From Epiperipatus broadwayi (lineage: Eukaryota; Onychophora; Udeonychophora; Euonychophora; Peripatidae): a DNA stretch of 64,000 nt. Below, piece after piece: positions 34,110 to 45,812 of this stretch. Position 1 is the first letter of the stretch. The number at the start of each line of letters is the position of its first letter. The stretch spans positions 1,574,501 to 1,638,500 of the forward strand of contig JAQFVV010000072.1 in the NCBI GenBank assembly GCA_028023455.1, written 5' to 3'. The translations under genes and the position numbers were made by a program. A model generated the notes under the pieces. The model was given only the letters and a program-made list of their open reading frames with translations. It was not told the DNA's origin and did not search any database.

Positions 34110-37100
34110 CTATTATTATTTCTTTTAATAAAAAATTTCCAACTCCATACTATCCCTATAACATATCTATCCATAGTTTGTTGACTGGTCTGAAATCCTT
34201 ATACTGCCCTTCACACAACTAAAAATTAGTAAAACATATCTGTGAAAAACTTCTTTTTTAGTAAAGTAATTTTAAAAATAAAATTAATATTTACAAATAT
34301 AGTATAATTAAAAGTTAGCCATTTAAATATATATATGTATGTGTTCAATATATTTAATAATATAATATAAATTATACACATACATATTTATGTGTCCTAT
34401 ACAGAGTAGTACAATTCAGTGATATTAATAATATTTAGCCAAGCGTGCTTTCAATACTGTGTACCAAACTCATGGTAACTTAACTTGTATTAGATACAAT
34501 ATAACTGATGTATTTATGTGTATAAAGGAATTATATATATATCCACTATTTTTAATTAGATAATAAGGATCTTAGCTTAATCTAAATTGGTCAGATGATG
34601 TAGCCTTTCTCATGCTTAGAGCAAATTTAAACTCTGCCAAGGTTATGGACTAATATTGGTATTTAAACTTGATAATGTAAAAATCTCACTAAACCTTATA
34701 ATGTAGCCATTAGTATTGAGATGTTAAAATATTGTACTGACAATGCAAAACAATGTGAAAACTGATGATGATAAAATTTAATTATTTAGACATTGTGACT
34801 TTTTACATAAAAAAAGAGTAAAGATTTCAAGAGGTGAAAGCTAAAATAGTTGTGAAGATGTGAACACAAATGGTAGAAAAACAGGTGTCATAAAAATGAT
34901 AGATATAGACCTCAATAAAAGTGGTTTTAAAAGTTTGTAGTCAGTAAATAATTAAACAGCATTTAATAATAATAATATTACTAATAATAGCTTCAAGTTA
35001 TGTTCTTTGTAGAAATTTTAATAATTTTTTCAAGCAGTAATGTTTGTTCAAAAACAACTGGTCTCAGTTGGACAAATGGTTCAATCAATAACCATCACCA
35101 CCAGAAATCTGGAAAAAGCATTTAGTAGGAACTCAAGTAATGTCTGGACTATTAATGATGTCATTTGTTGAAGAACACATATCAGCAGAGATAGGTTATT
35201 TTTCATTGAGCATTGCTGTTTAAAATATCATAAAAATTTCTATAAAATATATAAATTAAAACTGATATTAGTCACAATATGATAATCATAATAGAAATAA
35301 TATTTTACAGACATCTTCCACAGAGTTCAGTCTTTTGAACTTTTATTTAATACATTTTTCAGAGATTAGTCTGAAAGAGAATGCAGGAAATTTATTTATA
35401 TTGATAATATTACTTGACTTCTCAAGAGATAACCTTTCCTGAAATAGAAAACTCTTTCAATAAGGATATGAAAAGAGTGGAAATCTTTATCAAAAACTGA
35501 GGTTTCATTACTAATTTAATGAAAATAGTATGTTCAAGTTTTCATCTGAACAGTGGAAAATCATCTCATAATCTGAATACAATCTTTTGCAATAGTAGAC
35601 TGAAACACAATCCTACTCCATTCTGTTTAGTGTCCTTAGATCATAGCTCAATTTAATTTTCCTCATTTAGCTAAGATTAGATAAAAAATTTATGAATAAT
35701 CATCTTAACAGGCTAGCTGGTACTCCTTTGTATTGTGATGCAAATATTTTCAATCAGCTTAGTTATCACTAGCAAATTCTTCTGGTGAATATTGTGCCTT
35801 GTTTGGAGAAAAAGTTCCCTCATTAATATCTGAATACTCAATTAAACATGTTCATGTGAAATGTTGCAGGTATACTCAAGTTTACTAATTTCCCAATGGC
35901 TTTTTGTTTTTCACATATTACTTTTCCAGCTTCCAGAAAATATATAAAAATTGTTAAGCAGATTGGATTTTCTATTAACTGAAGATATAGTTTCATCACC
36001 CGAAACTTGTTTCAAATCAAAATTCCAGTTTTGAATATTCAACCAAAAATATACAATCAAAAAATTATAACATAAAAATGAAATTCTTATAATATTCCAA
36101 ATAAGTTTTCTTTTCCAGATCTAACAATAAAGACAGGTGGATTGATCTTCCTAGATGCCATTGAAGTCTCATCAACAAATTCAAGACAACCTATGATCAT
36201 TTGAGTCATCTGTTTCGTACATGGAATTTATCAGTTACTGATGACCTATTTATGTGTGAACAAACACAAATTAGGAATCATGTAAATAATGACTACCAAA
36301 TCTATGGTTGCAGAAGAGAAGAAATTAGTAAAGCCACTGGTATATATTGAATCTTTGCAGGCCCCTTTATGATATTTAATTAATATTTAAGCTGTCAATC
36401 AATCTAAGTAAATAATATATATACATACATCGCACTTCAGACACAGATCTCTCTAATAGCCCTTCACAGGGAAATAATAAATGAAAAAGATAATGATCTC
36501 CATTGTTGGCTATGCGAATTTAATTTTTTTCCATGTTTATTATATCCTCTGCTTACAAATCTTTTTACCGTATCCTTACACATCCTTTTACCAATCAATG
36601 TTGGATAGTTAACTGGACTGATGATATGAATCAGTATATATAAAAGAAAAATATTAAGCCTCTTAAAAATTTTCAGTTAGCATACATTCCAACCTCAAAT
36701 CGTAAGCAGAGTAGATGGATGCGTTACTTCCGCATCACGGGGTATTTCACCATTTGATAATATTAGCATTAAAACTGATTTTTTTTTTAAAAAAAATAGT
36801 AATTAACATCTAGAAAATTTTAAATTTTATTCTTTTAAAAACTATTTTTAAAAATTTATTCATTCGTCTGTTTTTTAAAATGCAAAACAGAACAATATTA
36901 TACATTCTAAAGAAAAAGATCTTGATAATTGAATAATAATAATGAAAAGGTGAAAGAAAACACGATCCATCATTCGCCGCTGAGAAGCTGATCATATATC
37001 AGGAACAATTTATCAGTTTTGAAATATATTCCAAATATATTTTTATGAATCTACTTTTAAAATAAATAAAAGAAATTTGCAATGGTTGGTATTATGAAAA

Positions 37101-37500
37101 TTGTTTTTCAGAAAAATGTAAAGTGACTTATATTTTTGCATCTAAAAAAAAAAAAAAAAGAAAACCTTTCCTTTTTATTAATGCATAACAATTCTCTCTT
37201 TGACTGTTTTCGATTTATTTGCAAGGCAAAATAATAACCTGATTATAACAAGTTTTATAAATATTTTATTAAGTTGGCACAAACAAGATCGCCAGCCGCT
37301 TTATTTTTATTTCAATACATATTAAATTATTTGAAGTGCGATACAAAAACATTGATCAAAATTAAATGAAATAAGCAGTATATATATACCATTCAATAAT
37401 AAGCAGATAGATACAAGAAATAGATTTGAGCATGCGCACACACACATATTAAAAATTAATCCTAGTGAAGAAGATAGAGTGGAGGGAGAATATATTCTTT
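34110..37500. other. AT-rich sequence, no gene seen
   Basis: About 3.4 kb with no recognisable gene. A family A-like scrap may lie near 36425-36520 ('aaaaagataatgatctcca'). Confidence 0.4.
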
Positions 37501-37559
37501 TTACGCGATCTTCTAAAATAGTATATTTTATTTTGTCTTAATATAAGATCTTTTTAATA

Positions 37560-38070
37560 AATATATTTTTTTTATATAAAAAAAATCTATCAATTTTATT
37601 CTTCTATGCACTCTTAACAATAGCTTTCTTAAATTCAATTCCCTTATAGTTTTGTTTGGTTGGCAGTCTTCCTCAAAGCTATTAAATACAATTGCATTAT
37701 ACAAATAATACAATTTAATCATATTTTAAAGCCATGAGAACACTTCTAGACAATCAAAACTATATAAGAACTGAATTTAATAAAGAATTATCTAGCTTTG
37801 AAAAAGACTACTAAATAATCAAAACTGCAAAAGAATTGATAATTTAATAAATCATTATGAATGCTTTATTAAATTTAATTTTCTTAATGTTTTGACTGGC
37901 TTTTAGCCTTCTTCAGGATTATAAAATAATTGCTTTAAATAAATAACTTTCTTGCAGTCCAAACTGTAAAAAAAAATTAAATTTCCTAAAACATATATAT
38001 GTGTGTGCAATTATATTTTAGAGTGGTGAAAAAGACCACCAGACAGTTGAAATCAAAATGAATGTTATTT
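37560..38070 (-). repeat. Degenerate repeats with 'cctgaagaaggc'-like blocks (family E)
   Basis: Three to four related blocks ('tagccttcttcagg', 'cagtcttcctcaaag', 'agctttgaaaaagac') with 'ttttgactggc' or similar. They recall SINE or PLE terminal sequence, but no stable hammerhead is formed. Confidence 0.35.
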
Positions 38071-39149
38071 ATATAAACTATAAATTAATTGAATCAATAC
38101 TAAAATTTTGAAGTTTATCTACCATATTTTCTATTTCCATTAAATAAATATTCATATAGCTTTATTGCTTTAGAATTTGTTATATTTTGGAAAAAAAATA
38201 TGGCTTTAGTAACTGTAATTTGCATAATTTAAAAATCTAGGATTTGCGACTCCAGAAAAAAATAGAAACTTAAATATAGACATATTGTAGTTAAAAGCAA
38301 TGAAAAAAGATTGCTGATAAATAAAAAAAAATGTGAATAATAATGCAGGAAAAGCTAGATAGATTTAAGTATAGAAAAGGCTAGTATTGTTTAATTAGAG
38401 CATTAAGCTATTTTAAACTAATTAAACAAAAAAATACAGAGGAAGGATCAGTTTAATCAATATTTGAAAGACTAATTGCAGGTGAAAGGAATGTACACTG
38501 GCACAATTAAAGGCTTAATGATAATTTGTGAAAAGATGCAGTACTGGGGGGTAACTTAATGTAAATAGCTATTACTTTTTATAATAATTAATATCGGCTA
38601 TTAAACTATGAAAAGAAATAAATAGTGTGTGTATAAAAGAGCAGGAGTTCTTATCCTTCACATGATGGTGCTGTTGCATCATGGGACATCAGGAAGAAAG
38701 GACCCAAAGAAAAAGCTGTTGGAAAAGTTGTAGTGACTTTTCTGCTATGAGGGATGTCATCCCAGACATTGAGCCTTTGTAGGTGCAAACAGCTGGTTAG
38801 GGAACTTAAACAGACTGCACCGGTCTTATTTTTATTTATGTTTGCCTGATAAGGCTCATGAGAACTGTGCAGTTGGACTATTGAGTATAAACAATTTTTT
38901 TAATTATTTACTCAGGGCTGAGAACAGTGACGATGGTGATTAGTGTTTAATCATGGGATTATTACCATTTAGTGGGAAAATCCTCCAATTTAAGGACTGA
39001 TTGGATCATGTTAGTAAATGCAGACTTAGGAAGATATATGTGCATGAATAACTGTCAAGGGGTCAGTTGTGAATACTAATGGTACAATTGTATATAATGC
39101 ATTATGTATATTAATGCAAATAAATATGTTTTCCTCTTTATTTTGAGGT
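38071..39149. other. No gene seen; less AT-rich patch at 38640-38900
   Basis: 'tgatggtgctgttgcatcat' and neighbours have higher GC and no repeat partner in the window. Unassigned. Confidence 0.35.
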
Positions 39150-39155
39150 TATTCT

Positions 39156-39420
39156 TTAAAACTTATAGTATATAATTTTTGTGATTTTGCTGGTATTCAG
39201 ATTCATGATTGAATACGCAAGAGAATTAAATTCATCAAACATTTGGGTGCTGGAAGTAACAGAATTGGATATGATTTCTAAAATTTTAAGTTCCAGAATT
39301 TGCCATTCTACCACTGTACTAATTGTGCAAAAGTTGGACGATGAATGAGCAGTGACAGGTCTGGTCATGATCTATGGGATCTTGCTTCAAACTATGCAGG
39401 GTTATACTTGTAATGAACAT
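39156..39420 (-). repeat. Possible tRNA-related SINE family S3
   Basis: Minus strand shows 'agtacagtggtagaatggc', similar to a tRNA 5' half, and 'tcatgaccagacctgtc' beyond. Related segments at 49490-49660 and 53560-53710 share 'catgatccatg' and 'ttcataag'. Low-confidence family. Confidence 0.4.
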
Positions 39421-39715
39421 TTAAATGTAAATTATGCAAAAGATACATTAAGCTGGATAATAAAATGCTTTATGAATCTCAGGATCTGACATGATGTTTA
39501 ATTCTGCTACATTTGAATTGAAATGATTTTCAATTAAAGAATGTTAAGGAATTAACTGAAAGTACCTCTATGGTTTATTATAATTATTTATAAAATATTT
39601 TAGCACTGTTATAATTCATTATTTTTATTACAATAATATTTCCATAACGGAAATTTTTATTTTTTATTCCACTTTGACCAATAAACCAACTACTGATAAT
39701 AAATTTTCCAGCATT

Positions 39716-39830
39716 CTTGTATTTAACCACTAAACATCACATGATCACCATTTCTTATGCTTACTCATAACTGTTATTAAAACAGGCAAAACTCTGCATA
39801 CAGTAGTGCCACTGTTGAGCCAGTATAAAT
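39716..39830 (-). repeat. Family B fragment
   Basis: 'ccactaaacatcacatgatc' and 'catacagtagtgccact' are family B blocks. No ribozyme part. Confidence 0.65.
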
Positions 39831-39974
39831 TATCATTTGGCTTAATCGTTCTAGATATACATATAGAGATTAACATATCTAGAAAATTTCCAAGCAGGTA
39901 AAAACTCCTTTATATGACAGATGTAAATACAGCATCAATTATTTACAGCTTAGATTTGATTCATATATATATAT

Positions 39975-40090
39975 ATGTTCAAAAGATGGCGCTTTACCAA
40001 AACCACCGAACAAGTGTAAGATTTGTTTACATAAACGAAAAAAGAGTCAGAAATTAACTACCTCTTTCATTTGCATCTTTTGAACATAAA
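39975..40090. repeat. Short inverted-repeat element
   Basis: Arms 'tgttcaaaagatg' and 'catcttttgaaca'. Unknown family. Confidence 0.35.
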
Positions 40091-40283
40091 TAACAAGTGA
40101 TAGCAGGTTACGTGATTAACTTGTTTTTGTTTTTCATATATATATATCTGATAGCTAATACCAATTACCATTTTATATTGACTTAGCGATCTAGTAGGTA
40201 TAATAATTAACAGAGTCTGGTTGATGGGTCAAAACCGAAAAGTACATATAATGTTGGGAAAATGATGTACTTAATTACATTTT

Positions 40284-40660
40284 ATATCATCATCATCATC
40301 ATCATCAACCATTATCAATCCACTGCAGGATGAAGGTCTCTCCAAGTTCAATCCATCTTTTCTTATCTTTAGCTTCTCTTCTCCACATCACCCCTGCACA
40401 CTTTCTTATTTCATCCACCCATCTAACATGTGGTCTCTTTCTGGGTCTTTTACAATCTCTTGGAATCCAGTTTAAAATTTCAATTGTCCATCTGTTATCC
40501 TCTCTTCTAACAATATGTCCAGCCCAACTCCACTTCAGTCTTTTAATTTTTTTCAATGAGGTCAGTAACACCTGTTTGTTCTCTTACCCATACATTGCAT
40601 TTTCGATCCCTTCTTGTTATTCCCAACATGCACCTCTCCATGCTGCTCATTACTCATTGT
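40284..40660 (-). pseudogene. RTE 3' fragment, 5'-truncated
   Basis: Minus copy of the RTE 3' end, starting with (ATC)n at the genome-plus left, then 'aaccattatcaatccactgc'. The 3' part of the frame is open (RLKWSWAGH, RPRKRPHVRW, ILQWIDNG), but a frameshift separates its start. Corresponds to master positions about 43772-44122. Confidence 0.85.
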
Positions 40661-40825
40661 TTTGGAAATAAATATATCCAGAATGGGTTTTACTATCAAT
40701 TTTTGTCTCCATTGTAAATTTAATCTGAAAGTAAAATTTATTGACATGAATAAAGATTTCAACTTTGTCATATGTCCTTATTAAAAATGAACCATTAATA
40801 TATATAAACAGATACATAGGCCTTG

Positions 40826-43800
40826 GCTTCAGAAAGGAGTTTGCTATTAACTGAAAGGAGACCCTTTGATTCCTCTTGGAGGCCTTAAAGGAACCGAGCA
40901 GGGCAAATTCCTAATGTCCACTCCATACGTTCTTGTCGTTGCAGCTGTTATTACTATGTGATTATTCATATAGTATACGAACATGGATGGGCTGCTCACC
41001 AACACGCATTAGCCAGCGTGGTGAGTTTATTGGCTTTTTACCTCTGAGTTTAAGATCAAGAAACACCATGGTCTTTCTTCTCAGTGCCTGATAAGGCAGA
41101 ATGAATGTTTGTGTAAATGATAAATATTTTTCCAATACATATATACAATTATGACAGACAAAAATAAAGCATGGCCCTTATTCCCAGGAGGCTGTAAAGT
41201 CACCAACCAAGGCAGCGGTTGGTGGCCGAAGGCGGAGGGTGCTAAGAATCCCCTGATTGCGGACCCAGGCTGCCATTTGATGACGACTTTTTATTTAGGT
41301 ACTTACAACTGCAGATCACTTTCAAGTGAAGGAAGATTGCAAGAATTAGAAGAAGAACTGTCTTATATTAAATGGGACATTATTGGACTTTGTGAAGTTA
41401 GAAGAAAAGGTGAAGAAACAATTGATTTAAAAAGTGGACATATACTCTATTATAAAGGCACACATATTGGAAATACAAGTGGAGTAGGATTCATTATAAA
41501 TAAAAAGTGGAAGAACAATATTGTGGAGATTGATGGTGTATCGGACAGAGTGGCAAGATTAGTTATACAACTTAATAGCAGATACCAAATGCAGATAATT
41601 CAGGTTTATGCCCCAACAAGTTCTCATAGTGATGAAGTAGTAGAAGATTTTTATATGGATGTACAAAAGGCTTTTGATCAGAGTAAACAACATTTTAAAA
41701 TTGTTATGGGAGACTTTAATGCTAGAATTGGTAGACAAATGAAAGATGAAATTGCTGTAGGTAATTTTGGTTATGGTAATAGAAATGAGAGAGGACATAG
41801 ACTTGTGGAGTTTGCAGAAAAAGAAAAACTTTATATTATGAATTCATTTTTTGAGAAAAATGTTAAAAGGAAATGGACATGGAAGCATCCAAATGAAGGT
41901 ACAGCAGAATTGGATTATATTTTGACTAACAGGAAATACATATTTCAAGATAGTAATGTTCTTAATAAATTTAACACAGGAAGTGATCATCGATTAGTAA
42001 GGTGTAAGTTACATGTTAATGTAAAACTAGAGAGACAAAAATTATTAAGAAAAACAATATTTACAGTTGATATTCCTAATCTTCAGAAACATTCTAATGA
42101 ATTTAAATTAGAACTTACAAATAGGTTTCAAGTGTTAGTAGATTTTGAACATGATTCAGATTTGAATGAAATTAATATGAAAATAACTGATACACTTTTA
42201 AAAACTGCAACAAAGATAGCTGGTAGAAAAAAGCAGCAATTGACTAATAAAATTTCTACTGAGACTAGAGAATTTATGAAGAAAAGAAGAAATATGAAGA
42301 TATACAAAAATGATGTATTAAAAAGAATTGAATATCTCGAATTTTGTAAAATGGTACGGAAAAGAGTTGAAAATGATATAAGAAAGTATAACTGTGAAAT
42401 AGCAAGGAAAGCTGTAGAAGAAAATAAAAGTCTCAAGAATGTTAAACAACATTTTGGTATTGGTAGGAAATTTCTATCTGCAATAAGAAAAAAAGATGGA
42501 ATTATTACTAAAAAGAGAGATGACATCATGAAATTGGTAGAAGATTTTTATCAAGAATTATATAGTAATAAAGAACAAGTACCTCCTATATCTATTACAT
42601 CTTCCGAATTGCCCAGAATTTTAAATGAAGAAGTGAGACATGCAATTAAATGTATGAAGAAAGGAAAGGCTCCAGGAAATGATGGAATTATAATTGATAT
42701 ATTAAAAGAAGCAGGTGAAGAAATAGAAACAATTTTAGCAAAGTTATATACCAAATGTCTAAATGATAAAGATGTACTGGAAGATTGGAAGAATGCAGTA
42801 ATAATATTAATATTTAAAAAAGGTGATAAAGAAGATATTAGAAATTACAGACCTATCAGCCTTTTATCAGTTTTATATAAAATTTTTACCAAGATAATTA
42901 CAACTCGTCTACAGAGAACTTTGGATTTCCACCAACCAAGAGAACAAGCTGGATTTAAAAGTGGTTTTAGTACAATAGATCATATCCAGGTATTGAGGGA
43001 AGTCATAGAAAGGACAAATGAATATGAGTTGTCATTATGTTTTGGATTTGTAGATTATGAAAAAGCATTCGATTCTATACACATTTCTTCAGTGATTAAA
43101 GCATTGGATCATCAAGGTATAGATCCAGGATATTGTCATATTTTAAAGAATATTTATAAAAATGCAACAGCAACAATTAGATTACATAATGATACTGGAA
43201 AAATCAACATTGAGAAAGGTGTAAGACAAGGTGACTCAATATCTCCAAAACTTTTTACAGCAGTGCTGCAAGAAGTATTTTGTGGATTAAAATGGGAAAC
43301 TAAAGGAGTGAAAGTAAATGGAGAGTTTTTAAGTCATTTAGATTTCACAGATGATGTAGTTGTTTTTGCAAATAATGCTTCAGAGCTGCAGGAAATGTTG
43401 CAGGAGTTAGCAGATGAAAGTAGAAAAGTAGGACTAAAGATAAATGTTAAAAAGACTAAAGTAATGTTTAATCGATTTGCTCAAAATATGAAAATAAAGA
43501 TTGATTATGAAGAATTAGAAGAAGTTAACAGTTACAAATACCTTGGTCAGATTATTAATACAGATGGAAACATAATGGAGGAAATTAATCATAGAATTAA
43601 ACTTGGTTGGAGTGCTTTTGGTAGAAATAACTTGATACTAAAAGGAAATATGCCTATGTGTTTGAAAAGGATGGTTTTTAACAAATGTGTTTTACCAGTT
43701 CTTACTTATGGATCTGAGACTTGGACACTTAATAGAAGAGCAATACAGAGACTTCAGACCACTCAAAGGAGTATGGAGAGATGTATGTTGGGAGTAACAA

Positions 43801-44122
43801 GAAGAGATCGAAAACGCAATGTATGGGTAAGACAACAAACAGGTGTTAGTGACCTTATTGAAAAAATTAAAAGATTGAAATGGAGTTGGGCTGGACATAT
43901 TTCTAGAAGAGATGATAATAGATGGACAATTGAAATTTTAAACTGGATTCCAAGAGATTGTAAAAGACCCAGAAAGAGACCACATGTGAGATGGATGGAT
44001 GAAATAAGGAAATGTGCAGGGGTGTTGTGGAGAAGAGAAGCTAAAGATCGGAGAAGATGGATTAAACTTGGAGAGACCTTCATCCTGCAGTGGATTGATA
44101 ATGGTTGATGATGATGATGATG
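40826..44122 (+). mobile_element. Full-length RTE-type non-LTR retrotransposon
   Basis: A 3,297-bp element with a perfect 12-bp TSD 'acataggccttg' (40814-40825, 44123-44134). A 5' UTR of about 325 bp is followed by one ORF with APE endonuclease and RT, a very short 3' tail and a (TGA)n terminus, as known for RTE-clade LINEs. Intact frame, intact TSD and close local relatives indicate recent activity. Clade is assigned from architecture, not phylogeny. Confidence 0.9.
41151..44108 (+). CDS. APE endonuclease-reverse transcriptase of RTE-type LINE
   Basis: 985 codons; an internal ATG at 41280 (residue 44, MTTFYLGTYNCRSL) coincides with the usual domain start. Endonuclease: TYNC (N53), LCEVR (E82), VYAPTSS, MGDFNARIG, GSDHRLVRC. 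Reverse transcriptase: GKAPGNDGI, NYRPISLL, motif A FVDYEKAFDS (D635, D641), motif B RQGDSISPKLF, motif C LDFTDDVVVF (D734, D735). The C-terminal part has LTYGSETW and a basic KWSWAGH module. Motif C has Thr where relatives have Ala (FTDD versus FADD in the copy at 29.8 kb), from a single G-to-A change. The enzyme nicks genomic DNA and reverse-transcribes its own RNA in place. All catalytic Asp are present. Confidence 0.92.
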   Translation: MTDKNKAWPLFPGGCKVTNQGSGWWPKAEGAKNPLIADPGCHLMTTFYLGTYNCRSLSSEGRLQELEEELSYIKWDIIGLCEVRRKGEETIDLKSGHILYYKGTHIGNTSGVGFIINKKWKNNIVEIDGVSDRVARLVIQLNSRYQMQIIQVYAPTSSHSDEVVEDFYMDVQKAFDQSKQHFKIVMGDFNARIGRQMKDEIAVGNFGYGNRNERGHRLVEFAEKEKLYIMNSFFEKNVKRKWTWKHPNEGTAELDYILTNRKYIFQDSNVLNKFNTGSDHRLVRCKLHVNVKLERQKLLRKTIFTVDIPNLQKHSNEFKLELTNRFQVLVDFEHDSDLNEINMKITDTLLKTATKIAGRKKQQLTNKISTETREFMKKRRNMKIYKNDVLKRIEYLEFCKMVRKRVENDIRKYNCEIARKAVEENKSLKNVKQHFGIGRKFLSAIRKKDGIITKKRDDIMKLVEDFYQELYSNKEQVPPISITSSELPRILNEEVRHAIKCMKKGKAPGNDGIIIDILKEAGEEIETILAKLYTKCLNDKDVLEDWKNAVIILIFKKGDKEDIRNYRPISLLSVLYKIFTKIITTRLQRTLDFHQPREQAGFKSGFSTIDHIQVLREVIERTNEYELSLCFGFVDYEKAFDSIHISSVIKALDHQGIDPGYCHILKNIYKNATATIRLHNDTGKINIEKGVRQGDSISPKLFTAVLQEVFCGLKWETKGVKVNGEFLSHLDFTDDVVVFANNASELQEMLQELADESRKVGLKINVKKTKVMFNRFAQNMKIKIDYEELEEVNSYKYLGQIINTDGNIMEEINHRIKLGWSAFGRNNLILKGNMPMCLKRMVFNKCVLPVLTYGSETWTLNRRAIQRLQTTQRSMERCMLGVTRRDRKRNVWVRQQTGVSDLIEKIKRLKWSWAGHISRRDDNRWTIEILNWIPRDCKRPRKRPHVRWMDEIRKCAGVLWRREAKDRRRWIKLGETFILQWIDNG

Positions 44123-44340
44123 ACATAGGCCTTGCATAAAAAGTCAAGACAGAAATTATTTGATATAAAAAAGTTTACACATACCAATAAAATGTTCACA
44201 CCATTGCCATGCACAAACTTTTTAATTATAAAAGTCTTTCTTCAAAAGAGTGTTTTCCTAATAAAGTTCTCTTGAAAAAAAAATATTTATGACATTTGTT
44301 AACAGATACTATGTTAGAGAAATAAATAAACATATATTCT

Positions 44341-44853
44341 TGGTTGGAGTGCTTTTGGTAGAAATAACTTGATACTAAAAGGAAATATGCCTATGTGTTT
44401 GAAAAGGAAGGTTTTTAATAAATGTGTTTTGCCAGTTCTTACTTATGGATCTGAGACTTGGACACTTAATAGAAGAGCAATACAGAAACTTCAAACTACT
44501 CAAAGAAGTATGGAGAGATGCATGTTGGGAGTAACAAGAAGAGATCGAAAACACAATGTATGGGTAAGAGAACAAATAGGTGTTACTGATCTCCTTGAAA
44601 AAATTAAAAGACTGAAATGGAGTTGGGTTGGACATATTGCTAGAAGAGATGATAATAGATGGACAATTGGAATTTTAAACTGGATTCCAAGAGTTTGTAA
44701 AAGACCCAGAAAGAGACCACATGTGAGATGGATGGATGAAATAAGAAAGTTTGCAGGGGTGATGTGGAGAAGAGAAGCTAAAGATCGGAAAAGATGGATT
44801 GAACTTGGAGAGACCTTCATCCTGCAGTGGATTGATAATGGTTGATGATGATG
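44341..44853 (+). mobile_element. 5'-truncated RTE copy
   Basis: Corresponds to the master from about 43600 to its 3' end, with (TGA)n terminus. A 7-bp TSD 'atattct' (44334-44340, 44854-44860) flanks it. Two hundred bases past the full-length element. Confidence 0.85.
44369..44845 (+). pseudogene. C-terminal part of RTE reverse transcriptase, frame still open
   Basis: 158 codons aligned to the C-terminal 158 residues of the full-length protein (PMCLKR, LTYGSETW, RLKWSWVGH, FILQWIDNG) with few differences. No endonuclease or RT catalytic core remains, so it is a dead copy despite the open frame. Confidence 0.85.
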
Positions 44854-44860
44854 ATATTCT

Positions 44861-45582
44861 GGGCTTAAAACAATGTCTAGAAAGATAAAGATATAATTGT
44901 CAAAGTGAATGAATTTAAAACTTATGTGAAAGAAGCAATACACAGAATAGTGTATACAGTAAGATGATTCAAAATAGATTGGCCATTCACCACAAATAAA
45001 AAAATTGATGTTTTAACTAAACTAAGAATTCAACCTTTCTAGAAACCCAACAGGTGTATAAAATATTTTGTGGGATTTGCATAAGACTATTACATGATAT
45101 AAGTAGTCATCTTATCAGTATTAGAAGAGATGAGTACTAATGCAGTAAAACAATACTTATCTCATCACTAGAAACATTCCACCGGGAAGAAACAATCTCT
45201 CAACAAAGTACAGTTAGAGAGATTATCAAAATTCTTAAATGATTACCATATTACTAAACATGAAAATCTAGTTAAATTATTTCCTATTTAGAAAAATTTA
45301 ATTAAAAATATTTTACAGCAATATCATGGATTTCAAATTCTAATTTATCATTCACCATTTCTTCTCTCTCCTGCTTCTAAATCACTACTGATTTTTACTG
45401 TATAATAGCTCTCTTTTGTTTGAATAATTTGCACCAGACAAAACAAATCAATAAAGCTATTAGACCTAAATATGATTTCTCATTTATTATTTCACTCTAT
45501 TCCCTGTATTCTAATTTTATTGGACAAAATATGTTAATCATAATAATAATTTTTATTAGTCATACACTAGAGATTATCCAAA
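44861..45582. other. AT-rich sequence, no gene seen
   Basis: Nothing recognised. Confidence 0.45.
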
Positions 45583-45812
45583 TAATAAATATTTCTGTGG
45601 TATAATTTTTACTACACCACTCTCAAGCAAGGTAGAAATTGGTTTCTATTCACTTTTAACACACCATGTGGTGGAATATAATAATAAACATGTGACATAA
45701 GACGTGAAAAAGATCTTTGTGTTGAACCACAAGGTATTAAAAGAGATAGAAACCAGTCCCTATCTTGCGTGAGAGTGGTGTAGTAATAATTATATTACAG
45801 AAATATTATTCA
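45583..45812. repeat. Fold-back element, about 230 bp
   Basis: Arms 45583-45675 and 45717-45812: 'actacaccactctcaagcaa' against 'tcttgcgtgagagtggtgta'; also 'aatatttctgtgg' against 'acagaaatatt'. Unknown family. Confidence 0.65.

Noticed and set aside
34800-36100. Decayed LINE
   Set aside because: A few codon-like runs only; no conserved motif in order.
37560-38070. Hammerhead in family E
   Set aside because: CCTGAAGAAGGC and GCC are present, but extra bases separate stem II from an AAAA box and no cleavage site is formed.
40826-41150. HDV-like ribozyme at the RTE 5' end
   Set aside because: Known for some LINEs, but I could not draw a convincing double pseudoknot from the first bases.
42128-44943. 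Antisense frames over RTE copies
   Set aside because: Shadows of the coding strand; His and Ser-rich starts come from the (ATC)n end.
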